Made by a program: the position numbers and the translations under genes. From Bacillota bacterium (GTDB taxonomy: Bacteria > Bacillota > Clostridia > Lachnospirales > Cellulosilyticaceae), in the NCBI GenBank assembly GCA_023436395.1, contig JAEZJJ010000084.1, positions 1 through 16,209 on the forward strand: a stretch of 16,209 nucleotides of DNA, read 5' to 3'. Position 1 is the first letter of the stretch; each line of letters opens with the position of its first letter. This document shows positions 7,565-14,472 of this stretch, piece by piece. The notes beneath the pieces were generated by a model. The model was not told the origin of the DNA. It saw only the letters and a list, made by a program, of their open reading frames with translations, and did not search any database.

Positions 7565-8722
7565 CTATTCATTTTCATTACTAATCTTATAAAAATCTAA
7601 AATAGGTAATAATGCTGCTCCTAGTGTCGTTGTATGTTTAACTTCTGAGAATGTTATATCTAAATCTAATTTATCCATAATTTCATTATATTTATTAGCA
7701 ACATTCTGTAAAACACTAGGTTGACTCTTTATTAACCTTCCAACCTTACCTCCAATAATAAGTGTCTGAATATCTAATACCATTGTAAGGTTATAAATAG
7801 TCATCATTAAGATTTCTATACCCTCTTCTAATATCTGACAAGCAACTTTATCATTCATTTTAACTAGCTTTTCAAATTTTAAAAAGCTCTTTATGTTTTC
7901 TCCTGTATGTTGTTTATAACGGAATAATAAGCTTCGTGTAGATATATAATCTTCAACCTTATAGGCTCTACCCGTATCTTTCTCCACTAAGCGCATATGC
8001 CCAAACTCACCTGCACGCCCACTTGTTCCAGTATAAAGATCTCCATTAACAAATATTCCTCCACCTAGACCTTCATTAATTCCTATGTAAATAAGATTTT
8101 TAAGGTTTTCATATTTTCCAAGGTTTTTTTCTGCTAATAAAGAAAGATTTGCTTCATTTTCTATATATACTGTACAACCAAATAATTCATAAATTTGATT
8201 CAACAGGATACCCTCATATCCCATATTAGTTTGCTGTATCATTCCTAACTTTTCATTAATTGTACCTGGTATAGAAATCCCAATACCTAGTAAATTTTCT
8301 TCTGATATCTGTAATTCTTTAATTAATTCTTCAATAAGTTGTTTTCCTTTAATGAAGTAATCTATCAGTTGCTCTTCTTCACAATCCATTTCTTTAAAAC
8401 CAATTACCTCATTTAGTAAATTCATTGCAGCCACTGCTACTTTATATTTAGTAATAGTTAGCCCCATGGAAATTCTTGTATTAGGAATTAATTTTATAAC
8501 CTTAGGTTTTCTTCCTCCAGTGTAAATATCGGATTCTACTTCTTCAATAATACCTGCTTCTTTTAATTCATTAATATTAGTAGTAACAGTAGGGATACTA
8601 ATCTTGAGTGTGTATGCAATATCTAGCTTAGTTAAATTTTCACCTTTTCCTATTAGCTGTAAGATCTTTTTATAATTTGTTTCTTTTATTAAATTCCCTT
8701 TTAGGACTACTCTCTTATTCAT
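7565..8722 (-). CDS. xylR: ROK-family transcriptional repressor, XylR-like
   Basis: The 385-residue protein begins with a winged helix-turn-helix (about 12-75: GENLTKLDIAYTLKISIPTVTTNINELKEAGII) and continues with a ROK sugar-binding fold: IGISIPGTIN (147-156), YIENEANL (186-193), NEGLGGGIFVNG (216-227) and AGEFGHM (237-243). This is the layout of xylose repressors, and the position directly downstream of xylA on the same strand supports that role. The cysteine zinc motif CxCGxxGCxE that normally follows GEFGH in ROK proteins is absent; the segment reads RLVEKDTGRAYKVEDYIS. AAAGGGG precedes ATG 8722 with good spacing. The expected ligand is xylose, but the repressor could act on another sugar operon. 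Confidence 0.87.
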   Translation of the reverse strand: MNKRVVLKGNLIKETNYKKILQLIGKGENLTKLDIAYTLKISIPTVTTNINELKEAGIIEEVESDIYTGGRKPKVIKLIPNTRISMGLTITKYKVAVAAMNLLNEVIGFKEMDCEEEQLIDYFIKGKQLIEELIKELQISEENLLGIGISIPGTINEKLGMIQQTNMGYEGILLNQIYELFGCTVYIENEANLSLLAEKNLGKYENLKNLIYIGINEGLGGGIFVNGDLYTGTSGRAGEFGHMRLVEKDTGRAYKVEDYISTRSLLFRYKQHTGENIKSFLKFEKLVKMNDKVACQILEEGIEILMMTIYNLTMVLDIQTLIIGGKVGRLIKSQPSVLQNVANKYNEIMDKLDLDITFSEVKHTTTLGAALLPILDFYKISNENE

Positions 8723-8770
8723 TATTTTTCCCCTTTACACTGCTATTCTTTTTTATATTATATATGAGAT

Positions 8771-8808
8771 AAGTCTCTAACGGTAGTTAATTTTACCATT
8801 AGAGACTT
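8771..8808 (-). terminator. Hairpin between xylA and xylR
   Basis: A long near-perfect inverted repeat (AAGTCTCTAATGGTA pairing with TACCGTTAGAGACTT, one G-U pair) begins 13 nt after the xylA stop. The poly-T tail is poor (TTATCTCAT), so it may be a weak terminator, an mRNA-stabilising 3' hairpin, or a processing site that lets xylA be expressed more than xylR. Confidence 0.65.
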
Positions 8809-8820
8809 ACTTCCATTTAC

Positions 8821-10143
8821 TTATTTATCATTATAGATGTATTGATTAACAACAGTTTCTAGCCATTCTTGTCTGCCTGACTTATTAATAATACCTTGTT
8901 GTTTAAGGGCATATGCCTCTAATTCTTTAAATCCTACATTACCACTTACAATTTCTTTTCCAATTCCTTCGTTAAAGCTTGCATAACGCTCTTTAACAAA
9001 GTTTTCTAGTACACCATCCTCCAATAATTTATATGCTACTTTTAAACCTTTTGCGAAAGTATCCATACCTGCAATATAAGCTATAAATAAATCTTTTTCT
9101 TCAAAAGAACCTCTTCTTACTTTTGAGTCAAAATTAAATCCACCTGGTGCAATACCTCCTGCTTTTAATACTTCATACATTGCCATTGTCGCATCATAAA
9201 TATTAGTTGGGAATTGGTCTGTATCCCATCCTAACATTAAGTCGCCTTGGTTGGCATCAATACTTCCTAATACATTATTAATACGGCTCATGTTTAATTC
9301 ATGTTGGAATGTATGACCTGCAAGTGTCGCATGATTAGCTTCAATATTCATTTTAAAGTATGAGTCTAAGTTATATTTTCTTAAAAAGGCAAGTACAGTA
9401 GCTGTATCAAAGTCATATTGATGTTTTGTTGGTTCTTTTGGCTTTGGCTCAATCAGGAACTGGCCTGTAAAACCAATTTCTTTTGCATAATCTACTGCCA
9501 TTTGAAGAAGTCTTGCAAAATTATCTAATTCAAGTTCTGTATTTGTATTTAAAAGAGTTTCATACCCTTCTCTTCCTCCCCAAAATACGTAATTTTCTCC
9601 ACCTAATTCTTTCGTTACTTCGATAGCTTTTTTAATCTGAGCTGCTGCATAAGCAAATACTTCTGCATTACAAGTTGTCCCTGCCCCATGCATGAATCTT
9701 TTATTATTAAAGCAATTAGCTGTTCCCCAAAGAAGTTTAATACCTGTCTCTTGCATTTTAACTTTAATATAAGCTACTACTTCATCAAGTATTCTATTTG
9801 TATCTGCAAGATCAACACCTTCTGGTGCAACGTCTCTATCATGGAAACAGAAATATTCAATACCTAGTTTTTGCATAAATTCAAACCCTGCGTCTACTTT
9901 AGCTTTTGCCATCTCAACTGGGTCCCCTTGTTGATTCCAAGGTCTACTTGCTGTTGTAGAACCAAATGGGTCGTTACCTTCAGCACAAAGAGTATGCCAA
10001 TAAGACATTGCAAAACGTAAATGTTCTGCCATTGTCTTGTCCCCTACTTTCTCATTCTTATTATAGTGTTTAAATGCTAGTGGATTAGTTGATAATGCTC
10101 CTTCAAATGGTATAACACCAATTTCCTTAAAAAATTCCGCCAT
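8821..10143 (-). CDS. xylA: Xylose isomerase
   Basis: This 440-residue cytoplasmic enzyme converts D-xylose to D-xylulose (EC 5.3.1.5), feeding the pentose phosphate pathway. It is a full-length class II xylose isomerase, with every active-site residue in the family's usual numbering: H101 and D104 (HDRD), E232, K234, E268, H271, D296, D307, D309 and D339. Signature segments VFWGGREGYE (186-195), EPKPKEPTKHQYD and FNFDSKVRR are present. The ATG at 10143 follows AAGGGGG at a 7-nt spacing. It has its own promoter about 170 nt upstream and is followed by xylR. No xylulokinase or xylose transporter is in the window, so the rest of the pathway must lie elsewhere. Confidence 0.98.
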   Translation of the reverse strand: MAEFFKEIGVIPFEGALSTNPLAFKHYNKNEKVGDKTMAEHLRFAMSYWHTLCAEGNDPFGSTTASRPWNQQGDPVEMAKAKVDAGFEFMQKLGIEYFCFHDRDVAPEGVDLADTNRILDEVVAYIKVKMQETGIKLLWGTANCFNNKRFMHGAGTTCNAEVFAYAAAQIKKAIEVTKELGGENYVFWGGREGYETLLNTNTELELDNFARLLQMAVDYAKEIGFTGQFLIEPKPKEPTKHQYDFDTATVLAFLRKYNLDSYFKMNIEANHATLAGHTFQHELNMSRINNVLGSIDANQGDLMLGWDTDQFPTNIYDATMAMYEVLKAGGIAPGGFNFDSKVRRGSFEEKDLFIAYIAGMDTFAKGLKVAYKLLEDGVLENFVKERYASFNEGIGKEIVSGNVGFKELEAYALKQQGIINKSGRQEWLETVVNQYIYNDK

Positions 10144-10285
10144 TTTATATTCCCCCTTAGAATTATTATTATTAATCTCTTAAAAATATGTAATTTTACT
10201 TATGTACTTTCTAGTCTTTAGTAGAGTAATTTCACCTGTTAAAACATCCTGTTATCGTATAAGTCCAATTAATGTGCACTCTAAA

Positions 10286-10343
10286 TAGTATTTTTTTCTG
10301 CATTTTATAAAATAATACTAATACTTTTTATATTATTTTTCAA
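10286..10343 (-). promoter_or_regulatory. xylA promoter and candidate operator
   Basis: On the minus strand a -35 TTGAAA (10338-10343) and a -10 TAGTAT (10315-10320) are 17 bp apart. The perfect inverted repeat TAGTATT / AATACTA (arms 10314-10320 and 10286-10292) starts on the -10 box, and a perfect 12-bp palindrome ATTTTATAAAAT (10302-10313) lies between the arms. This is where a repressor would block transcription, so it is a good candidate for the ROK regulator's operator. It does not match the Bacillus xylO sequence. Confidence 0.6.
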
Positions 10344-10517
10344 GTCTTTTTATAACTATTTTAAAAAGTTTTTGTTTGATAATTTTTCTTTGGATTTTAA
10401 TGTACTTAAACCTATGATTCTTGCCTATTTTTATTCATAATAAGTAAGAATCCTTTTGCTAAATCCCTTCTTAAATAGGCTCATAATAAGCAACTGTATT
10501 ATTTATATTATTTGACT
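10344..10517 (-). other. Intergenic region between the pentapeptide gene and xylA promoter
   Basis: Together with the promoter and leader this makes a 374-bp gene-free stretch (10144-10517). It contains the 8-bp inverted repeat GCCTATTT / AAATAGGC (arms about 10423-10430 and 10473-10480) and, inside and beside it, a 10-bp direct repeat CTTATTATGA on the minus strand. These could form a weak 3' structure for the pentapeptide gene. There is no T-tracted terminator and no ORF with a ribosome binding site. Confidence 0.35.
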
Positions 10518-11108
10518 TTACTTTTCTTCTACAATCTTAATACCTAGTAATTTACTTAACTCTATGGCTTGTATAGGAGATAAACTTAACCCCCTTACAT
10601 CTTCTAACCTTAAATTAACTCCCTCTATCATACAACTACTTAAATCTATCCCTTTCAATTTAGTTCCACTTAATTCTACTCTCATCATCTCACAATCAAA
10701 AAATTCAACCTTTTTCATTTGACATATATTAAGTCCTGCTTGATTCATTTGACATTCATTAAACACAACATCTTTTAATACACTTCCTCCCAACATCAAA
10801 TAATCACATTTACATCCTTTAAACTCTACTTCCCTCATAGAAGCATTAATCATATGCGTACCTACTAGTTTGCAGTTTATAAATTCACAATAATGAAAAA
10901 TACCTTTTTCTAAGTTAACATTAGATAAATCACAGCTTTGGAATTTTACATGTATAAACTCTGCATTCTCCCAATTTACATCTATAAAATTTACATTTTT
11001 AAATATGACCTCTCTAAAAATAATATTACAGGCATTTGATCCTTCAATACTGCAGTTTTCTATAACTACTTCATTTATTTCATCTTCATCTTTAAAATTA
11101 AAAGACAT
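10518..11108 (-). CDS. Pentapeptide-repeat protein
   Basis: The 196-residue protein consists of tandem five-residue units with a central L/F/M and recurring [CNSDM]-x-[LFM] pattern, for example 'VIFKNVNFIDVNWENAEF', 'CDLSNVNLEKGIFHYCEF' and 'GTKLKGIDLSSCMIEGVNL'. This is a right-handed quadrilateral beta-helix. The C-terminal cap 'RGLSLSPIQAIELSKLLGIKI' is typical of Firmicute members. AGAGGAG lies 8 nt before ATG 11108. The fold includes Qnr/MfpA DNA-gyrase protectors, but this protein is shorter than Qnr (about 218), and I cannot see the Qnr loops, so a quinolone link is speculative. It is 102 bp downstream of the hydrolase gene on the same strand, possibly co-transcribed. Cysteines are frequent in the repeat faces. 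Confidence 0.88.
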   Translation of the reverse strand: MSFNFKDEDEINEVVIENCSIEGSNACNIIFREVIFKNVNFIDVNWENAEFIHVKFQSCDLSNVNLEKGIFHYCEFINCKLVGTHMINASMREVEFKGCKCDYLMLGGSVLKDVVFNECQMNQAGLNICQMKKVEFFDCEMMRVELSGTKLKGIDLSSCMIEGVNLRLEDVRGLSLSPIQAIELSKLLGIKIVEEK

Positions 11109-11210
11109 TTTATCATCTCCTCTATAAATAAACTCCCACTTACTTTTAAATTTGTATTTTTAACCAAACTCTCTTTTTGCTACTCTAACATACTGTATAG
11201 ATATACCTAT

Positions 11211-11984
11211 CTATAAACTGATTTCTGCTAAAAGAGGATAGTGGTCTGACGGATACTTTTTATTCTTTTGATATTTAATAATCTCTACATTTTCAATTTT
11301 AAATTCTTCTGAGACAAATATATAATCGATATGCAATCCTCTTGATTTTCCTTTAAAATGCCCCATCGTTGCCTCATTATATATCTCTTTCCTTACCTCC
11401 TGCACAGCAATAAATTGTTTGCTACTATATATTCCTTTTGAAAACTCTTGTATTAACTTACTTTGTGGTCCTGCATTAAAATCCCCCATTAAAATACAAG
11501 GTAACTTTTCTTGTTCATGGTGCTTTTCTATAAACTCAACTATTTTCTTGAGGCCGTACACTCTAGCTTGGGGTAATATACAATCTAAATGCGTATTATA
11601 AACGCGTATCTTTAAATCTGGTACCATTTCAACAACTGCAGTAGTACAAATTCTCGGAAACATAGAATACCATACAGAGCTTCCTACCTTAGTAGGGTTC
11701 TTGGATAGCCAGAACGTTTCCTCGTTAGAAAGATTATATTGCTTCTTGATTAATAGGTTATTCCTTTCATTAAAATAACGTTTTGATCTGCCTTTCCCAA
11801 TGATGTGATACGCATCTATTGAATTCATTAGATCTCTATACATATGCTCTGTTACTTCTTGTAACCCCAATAGATCACAATTATAGTGCTTAATTATTTC
11901 ATATACTAATTCTGATCTATTTTTCCATCTATTGTGTATATCTAATATATTATCAGCTCTAACATTAAAGCTCATTACTTTCAT
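11211..11984 (-). CDS. Endonuclease/exonuclease/phosphatase-family hydrolase
   Basis: The 257-residue protein has the complete EEP active site: N7 (MSFNVR), E43 (LLGLQEV), H132 (NTHLD), D168 and N170 (MGDFNA), D220 (HIDYIF) and D247/H248 (SDHYPL). These Mg2+-dependent enzymes cleave phosphodiester bonds in nucleic acids, lipids or small phosphates. The single-domain size, the lack of a signal peptide and the sequence 'NIxDxxNRWKNR' resemble the bacterial EEP group that includes sphingomyelinase- and CCR4-like members. The start at 11984 has AAAGAGG 8 nt upstream. It is the first gene of the minus-strand block and may share a transcript with the pentapeptide gene. The substrate is not predictable. 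Confidence 0.9.
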   Translation of the reverse strand: MKVMSFNVRADNILDIHNRWKNRSELVYEIIKHYNCDLLGLQEVTEHMYRDLMNSIDAYHIIGKGRSKRYFNERNNLLIKKQYNLSNEETFWLSKNPTKVGSSVWYSMFPRICTTAVVEMVPDLKIRVYNTHLDCILPQARVYGLKKIVEFIEKHHEQEKLPCILMGDFNAGPQSKLIQEFSKGIYSSKQFIAVQEVRKEIYNEATMGHFKGKSRGLHIDYIFVSEEFKIENVEIIKYQKNKKYPSDHYPLLAEISL

Positions 11985-12226
11985 TGGTATTGCCTCTTTC
12001 TTTCTTGTTTATATCTACTATTTAATTGTACTCTAAAATTTATTCTTAAAGTATATGCATATTATTTATTTTTTAGTGAATACTAGTCTTAAGTTTCCTA
12101 TTTTTTAACATATTTATTCTATCCATCTCATAATTATAATAATAGGGACCTTACCCTTTACTAATATTTGTGTATTAGTATATTCCATAGGTTATTACAA
12201 AATAAAAAAGGAGGTTATGTATAGCT
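11985..12226. promoter_or_regulatory. Divergent intergenic region with plus-strand promoter elements
   Basis: This region separates the minus-strand and plus-strand gene blocks. For the plus strand, a -10 box TATAAT lies at 12135-12140 without a good -35, and a perfect 8-bp inverted repeat TACTAATA / TATTAGTA (12159-12180, 6-nt loop) sits just after the predicted transcription start, as an operator or 5' hairpin would. For the minus strand only a weak -10 (TACAAT, near 12025) is visible. Confidence 0.35.
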
Positions 12227-12514
12227 ATGGACAAGAAAGAACAATTACTCGAATACCTTAATTCTCATCTCTTTTTACCTGTATTAGAATCCCCCTATGC
12301 ATCCTCACAACTTAAGTATGATTTTGAGCACACGAGGCAGACCTTAAAGGAATTTTCAGCTGAAGGTATATTGTTTTATATTTGGAACTCTTTTGCTAAT
12401 CATGAGGCCCAAACTATTTTAGCTAATCGTTTATTGGATGAAGGATTTATTAATTATCAATATACCTTAGATGAATTCAAAACTGAATTTACCTATGAAT
12501 GGCTAATGTCTTAA
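12227..12514 (+). CDS. Hypothetical protein, 95 residues
   Basis: I do not recognise this small protein. It is acidic and predicted mostly helical, with aromatic-rich stretches (LFYIWNSFANHEAQTILANRLLDEGF, then EFTYEWLMS at the end). It has no signal peptide, membrane segment or cysteine, so it should be cytosolic. A strong ribosome binding site AAAAGGAGG (12206-12214) lies 12 nt before ATG 12227, which is long. A second ATG at 12217 is only 2 nt from the site and in another frame. The gene has a TATAAT box and an inverted repeat upstream and stands alone, since the next gene has its own promoter. Codon use resembles its neighbours. A genuine gene is likely; function unknown. Confidence 0.7.
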   Translation: MDKKEQLLEYLNSHLFLPVLESPYASSQLKYDFEHTRQTLKEFSAEGILFYIWNSFANHEAQTILANRLLDEGFINYQYTLDEFKTEFTYEWLMS

Positions 12515-12524
12515 TATTACAAAG

Positions 12525-12580
12525 TTGATACTCTCCTTTAGTTTGGGTATAATAATAAATATATTAACAATTTTATTATT
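12525..12580 (+). promoter_or_regulatory. Strong promoter with inverted repeat, before the 144-residue gene
   Basis: A -35 TTGATA (12525-12530) and a perfect -10 TATAAT (12548-12553) are separated by 17 bp. A perfect 9-bp inverted repeat AATAATAAA (12551-12559) / TTTATTATT (12572-12580) overlaps the -10 box and the start region, which may form an operator, although the A/T richness makes chance plausible. Confidence 0.75.
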
Positions 12581-12607
12581 CCATGAAGGATAAGGAGCTA
12601 CTATTTT

Positions 12608-13042
12608 ATGAGACGCTATGCCAATTTATCATCTCTTGATGAAAAACTTTTTATAGAAATTCTTAAATTTTTCTTTGATAAATGTGATAAAGTAAATATC
12701 TACTTTCCTAATGTAATAAAAACTGTGGGGTCTAGTGAAATAAATAAATTTAAAACAGACTTTTTAGCTGCTACTCATATTATTGAAAATCCAGAAGAAC
12801 TCGGCAACTTAGAAGAAGCTCTTGAAGAAAAGGATGGATTTTCTATGATTATTGCTTCTCTTACTGATGAAGTAAAAGAACTCATTATCCAGATGAAACC
12901 TAATCTTTCTTTAAATCTTGGTCTTATTTCAGGAGATAAAGTTCTCTTCTATATAGGAGATGAGGATGAATGTGTTATTGAAGCAGATGAGGATTCTGAA
13001 ATATTTAATACTACCTTATTTGATACCTTTAAAACGATTTAA
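12608..13042 (+). CDS. Hypothetical acidic protein, 144 residues
   Basis: The protein is not recognised. It is cytosolic-looking, with no membrane segment or signal sequence, a helical N-terminus (SLDEKLFIEILKFFFDKCDKVNIYF) and a very acidic C-terminus (GDEDECVIEADEDSEIF). AAGGAG lies 10 nt upstream of ATG 12608. A near-consensus promoter precedes it and a strong terminator follows at 13066, so it is a single-gene transcript that may be well expressed. It does not resemble the 95-residue neighbour in sequence. No catalytic motif is visible. Confidence 0.75.
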   Translation: MRRYANLSSLDEKLFIEILKFFFDKCDKVNIYFPNVIKTVGSSEINKFKTDFLAATHIIENPEELGNLEEALEEKDGFSMIIASLTDEVKELIIQMKPNLSLNLGLISGDKVLFYIGDEDECVIEADEDSEIFNTTLFDTFKTI

Positions 13043-13065
13043 TCCTAAATAATAAAAATTCCTTT

Positions 13066-13110
13066 AAGCTATATTCCTCTCAATTAATGAGGATATAGCT
13101 TTGTTATTTT
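13066..13110 (+). terminator. Terminator after the 144-residue gene
   Basis: The stem AAGCTATATTCCTC / GAGGATATAGCTT (one bulged T) closes a 9-nt loop and is followed by TTGTTATTTT. It starts 24 nt after the stop codon. Confidence 0.85.
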
Positions 13111-13221
13111 CTCATTAATTTTTAATAATTCATTTATGTTACTCTCATTAATAAGGTATATATTATTATTATTAGAAATCATTTATCTTAGTTATTTATT
13201 TTATAGAAAGGAGTTCACCTC

Positions 13222-13626
13222 ATGGGAAATATAACTTTAGAACAAATAGATCTTATTATGGAACGTACACATGTTTCTTACTCAGAAGCTAAAGAGGCTT
13301 TAGAACAAGCTAATGGGGATATTCTAGAGGCACTGCTCCTGATAGAACGAAAAGGAAAATCATCTAACAATAATCCTAACTCTACCACAGAGAAGGTTAC
13401 TTCGTTTATAGACAATCTTAATAATACTACTTTTATTATGGAAAAGGGGAATCGTACTTATATAGATATTCCACTTTCTATTGCAATCATTATGTTTATT
13501 CTATGTTTTCATGTATCACTAATTGCACTTATAGTATGTTTAATCATTGGTGTTAAGATAGAGGTTAAAGGTGAAAATGAAATTGCTCGTAAAATCAAAT
13601 CTACTCTTGATGACTTTCATAAATAA
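13222..13626 (+). CDS. UBA-like plus DUF4342-type small membrane protein
   Basis: The 134-residue protein has two parts. Residues 4-44 (LEQIDLIMERTHVSYSEAKEALEQANGDILEALLLIE) match the three-helix UBA-like fold seen in EF-Ts and NAC proteins. After a polar linker (46-60), residues 61-115 follow the DUF4342 pattern: a short amphipathic stretch, 'IDIPLSIAIIMFILCFHVSLIALIVCLIIGVKIEV' with a hydrophobic hairpin (about 84-110), then a charged tail. It is probably membrane-associated with both ends in the cytosol. AAAGGAG lies 8 nt before the ATG. It stands alone between a terminator and the two-component pair. The biochemical role of this family is not known to me; the UBA-like part suggests a protein or ribosome contact. 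Confidence 0.82.
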   Translation: MGNITLEQIDLIMERTHVSYSEAKEALEQANGDILEALLLIERKGKSSNNNPNSTTEKVTSFIDNLNNTTFIMEKGNRTYIDIPLSIAIIMFILCFHVSLIALIVCLIIGVKIEVKGENEIARKIKSTLDDFHK

Positions 13627-13633
13627 TATTAAC

Positions 13634-13703
13634 TTTTAAACATTCTTTAATCCATAACATTATGCTATAATATTCTAAAATATATTTATTTTATTAGAAT
13701 ATT
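13634..13703 (+). promoter_or_regulatory. Promoter region of the second two-component system
   Basis: An extended -10 TGCTATAAT (TATAAT at 13666-13671) lacks a clear -35. Upstream, TTTTAAACA (13634-13642) and CTTTAATCC (13645-13653) form a loose 11-bp direct repeat, the layout of an OmpR-type activator site. A perfect 10-bp inverted repeat AATATTCTAA (13669-13678) / TTAGAATATT (13694-13703) overlaps the -10 and spans the start of the transcript. Confidence 0.5.
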
Positions 13704-13743
13704 TCCTTGTATTAGTTCTATTGATATTAGAGTTCTATATCAT

Positions 13744-14472
13744 TTGATGACCATTTTGAGCTCAACTTATAAAGAAGGTGATTTTATTAAACGTATATTA
13801 CTTATTGAAGATGAAGTTAAAATTGCACGTTTCTTACAATTAGAATTGCAGCATGAAGGTTATGAAGTAGATATGTCTCATGATGGTAGAGAAGGTCTTA
13901 ATATGGCACTTGAAAATAACTATGATTTATTAATTTTAGATGTCATGCTTCCTTCTTTAAATGGAATGGAAGTTTTAAGACGTATTAGACAAGTTTCCAG
14001 TTTGCCTGTTATTATGCTAACAGCTAAGGATGATGTTATGGATAAGGTAATGGGGTTAGATTTAGGTGCTCAAGATTATATGACTAAGCCATTTGCTATT
14101 GAAGAACTACTAGCTAGAATTCGCGTGCTTTTTAAATTAAAGGCTGCTACACCTACTACTACACCAGAAATCCTTAAATGTGGTTTACTCACATTAGATC
14201 CTGATCGTTATGAGGTAAGCTATAATAATATTCCTTTAGTACTTACCAAAAAGGAATTTGAACTTCTTCAATTCCTCATGCTTAATAAAAATCTCCTTAT
14301 TACTAGAGAACAAATCCTAGAAAAGGTATGGGGATATGATTATTTGGGCGATACTAATGTTGTAGATGTATATATTCGTTATTTAAGAAATAAAATTGAT
14401 CAGAGATTTGAAGATAAATTAATTTATACAGTTAGAGGAATGGGGTATCAAATAAAAGATGGAGAAAGCTAA
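13744..14472 (+). CDS. OmpR-family response regulator, ArlR/CssR-like
   Basis: The protein has a receiver domain with acidic pair E-D in LLIEDE, the phospho-site D in LLILDVMLP, T in MLTAKD and K in MTKPF, followed by a winged-helix domain (LTKKEFELLQFLMLNKN... VVDVYIRYLRNKID... YTVRGMGYQI). It is the partner of the overlapping kinase gene. The longest reading starts at TTG 13744 or ATG 13747 (242 or 241 residues), but neither has a visible ribosome binding site. The good site GAAGGTG (13774-13780) lies 5 nt before ATT at 13786-13788. Starting there gives 228 residues and the standard N-terminus '[M]KRILLIEDE', with the phospho-site at position 52. The true start is therefore probably the ATT codon, although ATT initiation is rare. 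The signal and regulon are unknown. Confidence 0.92.
   Translation: MMTILSSTYKEGDFIKRILLIEDEVKIARFLQLELQHEGYEVDMSHDGREGLNMALENNYDLLILDVMLPSLNGMEVLRRIRQVSSLPVIMLTAKDDVMDKVMGLDLGAQDYMTKPFAIEELLARIRVLFKLKAATPTTTPEILKCGLLTLDPDRYEVSYNNIPLVLTKKEFELLQFLMLNKNLLITREQILEKVWGYDYLGDTNVVDVYIRYLRNKIDQRFEDKLIYTVRGMGYQIKDGES

Noticed and set aside
10250..10264. CcpA cre-like site (TGTTATCGTATAAG) in the xylA leader
   Set aside because: Only the central CG and one half-site agree; several conserved positions of the cre consensus are wrong on both strands.
10518..11108. Qnr-type quinolone-resistance protein
   Set aside because: The pentapeptide fold is clear, but the length and C-terminal cap are those of generic Firmicute repeat proteins; there is no specific Qnr evidence.
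12227..13042. Toxin-antitoxin pair
   Set aside because: The two small genes have separate promoters, a 93-bp gap and no toxin or antitoxin motifs.
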